Source of the DNA: Rhodothermaceae bacterium
GTDB lineage: Bacteria > Bacteroidota > Rhodothermia > Rhodothermales > Rubricoccaceae
Assembly: GCA_013003465.1 (NCBI GenBank)
Contig: JABDIZ010000363.1
Location: 1-42,006 of the forward strand
DNA length: 42,006 nucleotides
Direction: 5' to 3'
Position 1 is the stretch's first letter. Each line of letters begins with the position of its first letter. The position numbers and the translations under genes are program-made. Below are positions 32,601-38,541 of this stretch, one piece after another. The notes under the pieces were generated by a model, which had not been told where the DNA came from, did not search any database, and saw nothing but the letters and a program-made list of their open reading frames with translations.

Positions 32601-33375
32601 CGGGAACGAGACAGCCGACTTGGGCATGACCAACTCGTTCTTCAACGTGGACATCACCGAGGCGACAGGCGCGCTGGCACTCGTCCGTTCCATCGAAGAC
32701 CTGATCGTGGGTGAGTTCGGCGTGGGCGCCTCCTACTACAAGGTGGAAAACGACCCGGCGCGTTTCATCGGCATGACCATGCTCCCGGCGTCGGCCTTCG
32801 ACGCGCAAGCGTTTGCGGATCTGCAGGCCGTGCTGACCTTCCAGAGCCTCGACGTACCGGCGAACCCGCGCCAGGGCTTCCGCTTTACCGCCGAGGGTGG
32901 CTTGCACGCGGGCCTCTCGGATGCCGCGCCGACCTTCGGGCGCGTCGGCGGCGACCTGGCCTTCTACATCTCGCCGAGCCTGAGCCCGCAATTCACGCTG
33001 GCCGCGCGGGCTGGGGCCGGGCACCTCATCGGCGATACGTTCCCGTTCTATGCCGCTGAAACGCTCGGTGGGCAGTCGACGATGCGCGGGCTCGTGCGGC
33101 AGCGCTACAGCGGACGGACTGCCTTCTACCAGAATGTGGAAGTGCGCACCAAGCTCTTCAACGCGTTCGGCTACTTTGTCCCGACCGACGTGGGCCTGCT
33201 CGCCTTCGTCGATAACGGACGCGTGTGGGCCGACAACGAGTCGTCTTCGGTGTGGCACCAGGGCTACGGCGGTGGCCTCTGGTTCAGCGCGCTTGATCTG
33301 TTCGTGTTCACGGGCACCGTTGCGAGTGGCGACGATGGCGTGCTGGTCAACATCGGGCTCAACTTCCTGTACTGA
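29638..33375 (+). CDS. Degenerate metallophosphoesterase / kinase-like / Omp85-like barrel lipoprotein
   Basis: 1245 residues, lipobox LFLVGC (C22). Residues 45-330 have the metallophosphoesterase layout with FLGDLVSEG (D90) and GHHPLETNG (H236, H237), but motif I reads LLGNTG (N56, usually GD-x-G), the GNH(D/E) motif reads PGDRDW (130-134), and the GHxH motif reads AHDLSLQ (304-310). Residues about 420-890 contain YALRQLQK (K485), LLSDWDRHPDQWRWA (613-617 DWDRH) and RPIPRDRDFAF (D652, D654), which together resemble PI4K/HipA/Fam20-type atypical kinase motifs by pattern. About 905-1245 form an Omp85/surface-antigen-like barrel ending in Tyr. I recognise this three-part layout as a conserved Bacteroidota family of unknown function. 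Confidence 0.75.
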   Translation: MRRMLRHSPAAFLLVCLFLVGCAATRTYVAGDYQNWDAAPAPSEISVAYEVFLLGNTGYGTPDAPALVYQALSRELARAGEASAVVFLGDLVSEGMPDSSSVGRADAEQRLERLAQAVQAYDGRVFAVPGDRDWELGEEGVERLEDALEDRLGRGDVMAPGDARPGPVVLELTDDLVLVLIDTAWWLTSDPRPDGDAGKFDDDEGDYEVENPFEMVLALEDALREYDDENVLVVGHHPLETNGAYGGYSTFTQHLLPPVIGSIRPLFRQFVGTRQDLANARYRDLRSALDEIFLAYDGVVYAAAHDLSLQVFPIEQSIRRTQHYLVSGSAADADPVASGRGAAFAASERGFMRLRYMDDASIWLDVMQVQETGESTVVFRQQLRETPREEVPDEIPDVDPAALPNYADSTVVQAINPDYAAGGLRQFFVGSGYRDAWSTPVEFPVLDLSMNGGLTPVKRGGGMQTVSLRLADAEGREYALRQLQKIPGRTLPEVLRRTIIADIIQELTSATIPWGATAVAELAEAVGVYHTNPRLVFVPDDPRLGAYRETFANSLALFEMRPDDDMSDFPNFGASENVVSSPSMLEDVEGDNDHLVDQRFFVKSRLFDMLLSDWDRHPDQWRWASYEPFELDPSLEGDARTDGKIYRPIPRDRDFAFYRLNGLIPSIAQTVEPKLQTFTGGYGNLRGLTTSGIPLDRRFANQMLEEDWVAEAEAIRASLTDEAIEAAFRTWPDAVYDAYGAMMVETLKERRDELPEVAEDVYHIQAEIVDVIGSNKRERFEVTRYEGGFTEVTVYDSNRDAERQRVLYQRRFDPRETHEIRLYGLGAGDFFFIEGDNDGAIRVRVIGGAGEDTFTNNTAGGALIFYDTENGNTITERGRASLSLNDAPRNNRYDPLDFKHPRGAFYPVLGYNSTDGAVLGLGRSAMRPGFRRHPWASTHYLEGAVATSTGGLRGSYRGHFFDVLGPDWDVTLDAAASTPRYVRNFYGFGNETADLGMTNSFFNVDITEATGALALVRSIEDLIVGEFGVGASYYKVENDPARFIGMTMLPASAFDAQAFADLQAVLTFQSLDVPANPRQGFRFTAEGGLHAGLSDAAPTFGRVGGDLAFYISPSLSPQFTLAARAGAGHLIGDTFPFYAAETLGGQSTMRGLVRQRYSGRTAFYQNVEVRTKLFNAFGYFVPTDVGLLAFVDNGRVWADNESSSVWHQGYGGGLWFSALDLFVFTGTVASGDDGVLVNIGLNFLY

Positions 33376-33412
33376 GGCGTAGAACCGCATCCATCCCACG
33401 CTCCCACACCCG

Positions 33413-34315
33413 ATGGCTATTCCCAACGCTGCGACCCAAATCCCTGAGGCCTCCGAGGCTAACGCGCGCTCGCCAGTAGAAGAGGCGGAGGCCAAGGCGG
33501 AAGCCGCCGAGGCTCGCGCCGAAGAAGCCCAGGCTCGGCTCGAACGCGCCGAGGCGATGGCCGAGAACGCCGACGAGCCCGTAGAGCAGATCCGGGCGGA
33601 GGCTGAGATCGCGCGGGCGGAAGCCGCGAAGGCGCGGGCCGAGGCCGAGGAGGCCCTCGCCAAGAATGCGAAGAAGCGCGCTAAGCTGGAGAAGGACCTC
33701 AAGAAGATGGGCTCCAAACGCGGCGTCGAGACCATGTTCCGCACGTCCTACCGGACCAACATGGACCTTTCGTCGCTCGCCGATGCCAAGGCCAACATTA
33801 TGATCTCGATCAACGGCCTGATCATCTCCATCCTGCTCGCCTCCATCGCGCCCGGCATCGACACCAACCCGTGGCTGCTCTTCCCCACGACGCTGCTGCT
33901 GCTCGGGTGCGTCAGTTCGCTCGTCTTCGCCATTCTGGCCGCACGACCGCGCGTGCAGAGCCACGAGGTGACGCTCCAGGACGTGAAGAACAAGGCCGCG
34001 AATCTGCTCTTCTTCGGCAACTTCGCCCACCTCTCGCGCGACGAGTTCCTATCGGGCATGGAGGAGATCATCATCGACGGCGGGGCAGTCTATCGCAACA
34101 TGATGATGGACATCTACGGGCTCGGGCTCGTGTTGCAGAAGAAGTACAAGCTGTTGCGCGTGGCCTACACCATGTTCATGATCGGGCTCGTGGTCGGCGT
34201 CGTGGCGTTCATCATCACGTTTTACATCGCGGCGAAATCGGGTCAGCAGATTCCCGACGTGACGACGCCCATCCCGCTCATTCCCGGCCCGTCCGGGACG
34301 ACGCCTGCCCAGTAG
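33413..34315 (+). CDS. PycTM/DUF5706 (Pycsar-effector-like) membrane protein with coiled-coil N-terminus
   Basis: 300 residues. Residues 20-100 are an Ala/Glu-rich coiled coil. Residues 105-180 match the Pycsar transmembrane effector family (ETMFRTSYRTNMDLSSLADAKANIMISINGLIISILLASI) with helices at 128-150 and 153-176; a cytosolic part (FFGNFAHLSRDEFLSGMEEII...VYRNMMMDIYGLGLVLQKKYKLLRVAY) and a third helix at 253-275 follow, plus a Pro-rich tail. In most Bacteroidota relatives an HD domain occupies the N-terminus; here it is replaced by the coiled coil. Pycsar effectors damage membranes when bound by cCMP/cUMP, but no cyclase lies near, so this is probably not a defence pair. It begins 37 bp after the barrel gene and ends 10 bp before sixA. 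Confidence 0.78.
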   Translation: MAIPNAATQIPEASEANARSPVEEAEAKAEAAEARAEEAQARLERAEAMAENADEPVEQIRAEAEIARAEAAKARAEAEEALAKNAKKRAKLEKDLKKMGSKRGVETMFRTSYRTNMDLSSLADAKANIMISINGLIISILLASIAPGIDTNPWLLFPTTLLLLGCVSSLVFAILAARPRVQSHEVTLQDVKNKAANLLFFGNFAHLSRDEFLSGMEEIIIDGGAVYRNMMMDIYGLGLVLQKKYKLLRVAYTMFMIGLVVGVVAFIITFYIAAKSGQQIPDVTTPIPLIPGPSGTTPAQ

Positions 34316-34325
34316 GTTCATTGTC

Positions 34326-34820
34326 GTGAAAACCGTCCTCCTCCTGCGTCACGGCAAGTCCGATTGGGATGCCGACTACGGGCGCGACCACGAGCGTCCG
34401 CTGGCGAAGCGCGGCATCAAGGCCGCCAAGCGGATGGGCCGCTTCCTGGCCAAAGCGGGGCCTCTCCCGGATGTCTGCGTGACCTCCACCGCCGTCCGCG
34501 CCCGCACTACGCTGCAACTCGCGTATGAAGCAGGCGACTGGACGGCACAAATCCACGAGACCGATCGGCTCTACGCTTGTGGCCTGGACGATGTAGGGGC
34601 TGTCATCGTCAACACCGACGATGCAGCCGATGTGCTGTTGCTCGCCGGGCACGAGCCGACGTGGTCCGCCGCCGTCGAGGAGATGATCGGCGGCGGCACG
34701 GTGGAGATGCCCACGGCCGCCCTTGCCTGCATCGACTTCGAGGTGGAGCGCTGGGAGGATGTGGCGTGGGGTGGGGGCACCCTGCGCTGGCTCGTGATCC
34801 CGAAAGCGCTCAAGGGCTAA
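34326..34820 (+). CDS. sixA: Phosphohistidine phosphatase SixA
   Basis: 164-residue histidine phosphatase (phosphoglycerate-mutase fold): LLLRHGKSDWD with catalytic H9, a second His in AGHEPTW (about 109), and STAVRARTTLQL where the S-x-x-x-R-(A/C)-x-x-T signature is expected. SixA proteins remove phosphate from His on HPt domains or PtsNTR components. A GTG start at 34326 lies 10 bp after the PycTM stop, in the same unit; a hybrid-looking histidine kinase follows 229 bp later. The neighbours suggest phosphoryl signalling but no direct target can be shown. Confidence 0.88.
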   Translation: MKTVLLLRHGKSDWDADYGRDHERPLAKRGIKAAKRMGRFLAKAGPLPDVCVTSTAVRARTTLQLAYEAGDWTAQIHETDRLYACGLDDVGAVIVNTDDAADVLLLAGHEPTWSAAVEEMIGGGTVEMPTAALACIDFEVERWEDVAWGGGTLRWLVIPKALKG

Positions 34821-34832
34821 CGCGCTTGCGCG

Positions 34833-34850
34833 CCCGCCGACGGGTCTTCC
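34833..34850 (+). terminator. Weak hairpin after sixA
   Basis: CCCG-CCGA-CGGG followed by TCTTCC, 12 nt after the stop, with a neighbouring CGCGC-TT-GCGCG stem. Short, low confidence. The remaining 200 bp to 35049 show no other recognisable element. Confidence 0.3.
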
Positions 34851-35049
34851 GCGAGTTTCTCGGCCTAGACGAGGATCAACCCCCGCTCTCAGACAGAGAA
34901 GAGACGCGCACGGCTGCACCGCGTTAGAGGGATGGTGCCCTGTCGATTCTCCACAACGACGTTCAGCGGTCGGCTGTCGAGAAACGGCGCTAAACTCTCC
35001 ACGGGGTTGGCCGATACCACGCGCGCCCGCCACGCCTGCCCCTCGCTCT

Positions 35050-37146
35050 ATGCCTATCGCGCCCGACGACCAGCAGCGCCTCGATGCGCTCAAGCGCTTT
35101 TTCGTCCTCGACCACGAAATCAGCGAGAGCGAACTGGAGCGCCTCGTCCGCGTGGCCGCCCAACTCTACGGCGTGACCTATGCGGCGCTGACGCTGCGCC
35201 AAGACAACACCGAGCGGCTCGCCGTGGCCTTCGGCTTCGATGCCGCCAGTGTCCCGGACGACGCGGTGTTCTTCGAACGGCCCGTCGGTCCCTCGTTGCC
35301 CATCTCGATCCCGGACGTGTCCGAGGACGAGCGCTTTGCCAAGAATCCGCTCGTCCACGGTGAGCAGCAGGCCCACTTTTACGCGAGCGTCCCGCTCAAG
35401 AGCCGCGAGGGCTTCACCCTCGGCACCCTCGCCATCCTCGACGCCACGCCGCAGGAACTCAACGGGGAAGGGCTGGCGATGCTCGTGGACCTCGGCGCGC
35501 TCGTCGAACCGATGCTGCAGTTGCAGCACCTCCAGGCTGATCATCAGGACGCAAAAGTGGCGCTGACCCTGCATAACGCGTTGGCCACAGCCGCCCTGGA
35601 AGCGGCCGCCATGCTGGCACAGGAGCCCAAGGCGCTCGCAGAGGCCTTCGGGCATGTAGGCGCCGCGGCAGGCGCGACCCGCGCCGTGCTCGTCACCAGC
35701 ACCGACGGCACCACGATCGTCCGGGCCTCCTGGAATGCCGAGGGCACCGAACCGCTCGCCCGACAGGGCGATGTGCTCGACGCGCAGGCGCTCGATGCCT
35801 GGGCCGCTGAGCAGGCCGTCAAGCACCTCATCGGCTGTACCGTGCCGGGCGCCTCGGGGCTGGTCCTCTTCGATGCACCGACGGCGTGGGACGAGGCGGA
35901 CCAGGCGGCGGTGCGCACCGCGCTGGCTCCGCTGGCCGTCGTACTGCGCCCGGTCGATGCCGAGGCTGGGGCGCACAGCCCCTGGGCTGACGTCGTGGAA
36001 CACGCCCCGGCCCCAACCTTGTTGGTCTCCGGTCTCGCCGGTGATCTGTACTCGGCCAATGCCGCCGCGCGAACCCTTCTGGGCCTCGAGGCCGAGACGG
36101 TGACCGAGCAGCGGTTTGCCGCCTTCGTCGCCCCGACCCACACGGAGCGGCTCGCTCGCTTTCTTGCGGCCGCACTGCACGAAGTGCCGATGCCCATCGA
36201 GGTGGAAGTGGTGGATGCTACGGGAGCGGAGCGGCATGTTCATCTTCAGGCCGCGCCCGTGCACCTGGGCGGGCAGGCCGTGGTGCAACTCCTTCTGCAC
36301 GATGTGAGCGTCTATCGCCGCAACGAAGCGGCGCTCCTCGCCGACCGCGACCGCGCCCTCCTCCGCGACCGGGCCAAGAGCCAGTTCATGGCGAGCATGA
36401 GCCACGAGATCCGCGGCGCGCTCACCTCCATTCTGGGCTATGCCGAACTGATCGCCGATGAAGGCGAAACCGAGACGCGCGACCTGATCGATCCCATCCT
36501 CGGCAGCAGCACGCGCTTGCTACGCACGCTCGCGGCGGTCATGGACGTGGCCCGCCTCGAAACCGGCGGTGGCGCCCCGGAACTGACTCCCATGGCCATC
36601 GGGTCGGTAGTGGATGCGGTGGCGGGCGCCTACCAGGCGCAGGCCGACGAACGCGACCTCGCCTTCTTCGCTGAGGACGCCGACATGGAGGCCTACGCCT
36701 GGGCCGACGCCGATGCACTCACGCGCGTGCTGGATCACCTACTGGCCAACGCCTTCCAGTTCACCGAACAGGGCGGCATTCGTGTCCGCGTGAGTGCCGA
36801 GGACGATTGGGTGTGCATCGAGGTGCAGGATACCGGCGTCGGCATCGACCCGGAGGTGCTTCCTCACCTCCTGGACGATGAACACCTGGAAGCAGGCGGA
36901 CACGAACGCTCCGGCTCCGGCTTCGGACTTACGCTGACCAAGCGCCTCGTCGAATTGATGGGCGGGCAGATCACCGTGACGAGCCTGCAGGGTCAGGGCA
37001 GCGTCTTCCGCGTCGTGCTGCGCTCGGCGCCGTCCGACGAAGAGAAGGCGCCCGCATCGCCTGAGCACCTGGCTATGGCGATTGGCGGCGACGGAGAGAA
37101 CCCGAGGCTTGATGAGGAAACGACGACGGAGCCCGTAGACGACTGA
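35050..37146 (+). CDS. GAF-GAF-PAS histidine kinase
   Basis: 698 residues, cytosolic (no membrane helix). GAF 1 at about 10-165 (VRVAAQLYGVTYAALTLRQ), a divergent GAF-like domain at 185-300, a PAS-like domain at 318-425 (VVEHAPAPTLLVSGLAGDLYSANAAARTLLGLE), HisKA at 443-505 with the H-box SQFMASMSHEIRGALTSILG (H452), and HATPase at 550-665 with the N-box LLANAFQFTE, DTGVGIDPEVLPHLLD and GSGFGLTLTKRLVELMGG. No receiver domain and no response regulator gene in the window, so an orphan kinase. The acidic tail of about 30 residues is probably disordered. Confidence 0.9.
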   Translation: MPIAPDDQQRLDALKRFFVLDHEISESELERLVRVAAQLYGVTYAALTLRQDNTERLAVAFGFDAASVPDDAVFFERPVGPSLPISIPDVSEDERFAKNPLVHGEQQAHFYASVPLKSREGFTLGTLAILDATPQELNGEGLAMLVDLGALVEPMLQLQHLQADHQDAKVALTLHNALATAALEAAAMLAQEPKALAEAFGHVGAAAGATRAVLVTSTDGTTIVRASWNAEGTEPLARQGDVLDAQALDAWAAEQAVKHLIGCTVPGASGLVLFDAPTAWDEADQAAVRTALAPLAVVLRPVDAEAGAHSPWADVVEHAPAPTLLVSGLAGDLYSANAAARTLLGLEAETVTEQRFAAFVAPTHTERLARFLAAALHEVPMPIEVEVVDATGAERHVHLQAAPVHLGGQAVVQLLLHDVSVYRRNEAALLADRDRALLRDRAKSQFMASMSHEIRGALTSILGYAELIADEGETETRDLIDPILGSSTRLLRTLAAVMDVARLETGGGAPELTPMAIGSVVDAVAGAYQAQADERDLAFFAEDADMEAYAWADADALTRVLDHLLANAFQFTEQGGIRVRVSAEDDWVCIEVQDTGVGIDPEVLPHLLDDEHLEAGGHERSGSGFGLTLTKRLVELMGGQITVTSLQGQGSVFRVVLRSAPSDEEKAPASPEHLAMAIGGDGENPRLDEETTTEPVDD

Positions 37147-37165
37147 TACGCCGTTTCGGAGGCCG

Positions 37166-37174
37166 TAGTTTGGG
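37166..37174 (+). promoter_or_regulatory. Putative -10/-7 box TAGTTTGGG
   Basis: TAGTTTGGG ends 28 nt before the ATG at 37203, fitting the recurring box. Confidence 0.45.
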
Positions 37175-37202
37175 CTCCGTCTCGTTCGAATCCCCGTTCT
37201 GT

Positions 37203-37595
37203 ATGCCTGAGTCGCCTCGCCCGAACACGCCCGAGTCTGCCCCTGCGCAGGCGGGAAAGGCCACGCCTGATGCCGCCGAGCGCCGCGCCGCGCAGCCGGA
37301 CGGCTTCACGCTAGACCTGTCCTCAGGCCCATCGAAGGCCAAGCCTGCGTCATGGAAGCGCAAGCAGAAGCAGGCAAGCCTCGTCTTTACGAAGGTGATG
37401 GATTTGTCCTCGCCCGCCCCAGCGCCTCCGGTGCAGCCGGAGAAGCAGTCTGCTCCGCACATCGGTGCTCCTAAGAACATCGGTGCTCCTAAGAAAGAGA
37501 AGAAGCGCGAGCGGCCCCACTCGGGGGGATCCACGCTTGCCGACCTCCTCGACGCCGAGACGCTGGCACGCCTGCGTGGCGAGGACGACGGATGA
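37203..37595 (+). CDS. Basic, low-complexity protein, unknown
   Basis: 130 residues, rich in Pro, Ala and Lys, with no globular core before the last 30. The stretch SWKRKQKQASLVFTK and the tail GGSTLADLLDAETLARLRGEDDG are the most ordered-looking parts. Two consecutive copies of an 18-bp unit encode IGAPKN-IGAPKK (37461-37495). I do not recognise the family. Its TGA overlaps the ATG of the DUF971 gene (ATGA, 37592-37595), so the two are coupled. Confidence 0.6.
   Translation: MPESPRPNTPESAPAQAGKATPDAAERRAAQPDGFTLDLSSGPSKAKPASWKRKQKQASLVFTKVMDLSSPAPAPPVQPEKQSAPHIGAPKNIGAPKKEKKRERPHSGGSTLADLLDAETLARLRGEDDG
37461..37495 (+). repeat. 18-bp tandem duplication encoding IGAPKN/IGAPKK
   Basis: ATCGGTGCTCCTAAGAAC followed immediately by ATCGGTGCTCCTAAGAA, in frame in the unknown basic gene. 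Confidence 0.8.
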
Positions 37596-37924
37596 ACACC
37601 ACGCCCGTTCGCCTCGCCGTCGATCACGAGGCGCAGACGCTCACGGTGGAGTGGGGCGATGGACACGCCTCGTCGTTCTCCTATGAGGGCCTGCGGCAGG
37701 CGTGCCCGTGCGTCGAGTGCCGCGGCGGGCACGGTAAGATGGCCGAGTCCGTGGATCCGGTGGTGTTTCGGCTGCCCGCGCTCATGATGTACGAGATCAA
37801 GACCGTGGAGCCGTCGGGCAATTACGCCGCGCAGATCACCTGGGGCGACGGGCACCGCTCGGGCTTCTACCGCTGGACCGACCTCCGGGCGTGGTGCCCG
37901 TGTGAGCGCTGTAGGGAGGCATGA
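37592..37924 (+). CDS. DUF971 (GBBH-like N-terminal) protein
   Basis: 110 residues made of two half-motifs of the family: VEWGDGHASSFSYEGLRQACPCVECRGG and AAQITWGDGHRSGFYRWTDLRAWCPCERCRE. Two CPC-x-x-C clusters may bind zinc or an iron-sulphur centre. DUF971 is often found near Mrp/ApbC-type Fe-S carrier genes in other bacteria, and the same fold begins gamma-butyrobetaine hydroxylases; no such partner is here. Overlaps the upstream gene by 4 bp, so it is translationally coupled to it. Confidence 0.85.
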   Translation: MNTTPVRLAVDHEAQTLTVEWGDGHASSFSYEGLRQACPCVECRGGHGKMAESVDPVVFRLPALMMYEIKTVEPSGNYAAQITWGDGHRSGFYRWTDLRAWCPCERCREA

Positions 37925-37993
37925 CGCCGCGTCGGCCTGCGCAACGTTCCGCTGCTCTCTCCGTCAAGTGAGCGCCATCCCTTCCGTAGACGT

Positions 37994-38470
37994 ATGGCCC
38001 ACTCCGCTCCCGATTCGCCCGGTGTGCCGTTCCCGCCGCCGTTCCTGTTCGCCCTCGGTTTTGGCGGAGGCCTGCTGCTGCATCGCCTGATGCCGGTGTC
38101 GTCGGATACAGGATTCGGCTTCGGCATCATCGTGCTGGCATGGGCGCTCGTGCTGGCCGGGGCGCTGCTGCTGGGCTGGGCCCTATGGACGTTCTTCTCG
38201 GCACGTACGGCCATCGTACCCAACCGTCCGGCGACCGATCTGCTCACGCGCGGGCCATATGGGTTCAGCCGAAATCCGATGTATGTGGCCCTCACGGCGA
38301 TGTACATCGGCTTGGCGCTGTGGGCGACTGTGCTCTGGCCACTCGTGCTGCTGCCCGGTGTCCTCACCGCGCTCTGGCTGCTCGTCATCCGGCGGGAGGA
38401 AGCCTACCTCACGCGCGCCTTCGGAGTGGACTACATGGCCTACAGCGCCCGTGTGCGTCGGTGGCTCTGA
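37994..38470 (+). CDS. Isoprenylcysteine methyltransferase/PEMT-like membrane methyltransferase
   Basis: 158 residues with four hydrophobic segments (about 15-32, 43-66, 95-112, 113-132). The family signature DLLTRGPYGFSRNPMYVALTAMYIG lies at about 82-105, with the tail REEAYLTRAFGVDYMAYSARVRRW as usual for the ICMT/PEMT (phospholipid or protein methyltransferase) family. It probably uses SAM to methylate a lipid or small molecule in the membrane. Substrate unknown. Confidence 0.85.
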   Translation: MAHSAPDSPGVPFPPPFLFALGFGGGLLLHRLMPVSSDTGFGFGIIVLAWALVLAGALLLGWALWTFFSARTAIVPNRPATDLLTRGPYGFSRNPMYVALTAMYIGLALWATVLWPLVLLPGVLTALWLLVIRREEAYLTRAFGVDYMAYSARVRRWL

Positions 38471-38510
38471 GGGCTGGCGTAACGGGTCGCTAGAGTTCAG
38501 AAGCCTCCTC

Positions 38511-38519
38511 TATCTTGCG
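38511..38519 (+). promoter_or_regulatory. Putative -10/-7 box TATCTTGCG
   Basis: TATCTTGCG ends 22 nt before the GTG start chosen for ppc; fits the recurring box. It also argues against a TTG start at 38515, which would lie inside the box. Confidence 0.5.
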
Positions 38520-38541
38520 GGCGCACTTCATCATCGCCACC

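Noticed and set aside
30163..33744. A very long open frame on the minus strand across the barrel lipoprotein gene
   Set aside because: Antisense shadow of a GC-rich gene; composition is Arg/Glu/Ala/Val noise with no recognisable domain, while the plus-strand frame has clear motifs.
33413..34315. A complete Pycsar anti-phage system
   Set aside because: The effector-like protein is present but no uridylate/cytidylate cyclase gene lies in the window, and neighbours are envelope and signalling genes.
34827..34927. Possible small protein (RARRRVFREFLGLDEDQPPLSDREETRTAAPR) after sixA
   Set aside because: 33 codons with a TTG start and mixed codon use; protein-like in part but no other support.
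34990..36405. Long minus-strand frame opposite the histidine kinase
   Set aside because: Same reason; the plus-strand gene has all kinase boxes.
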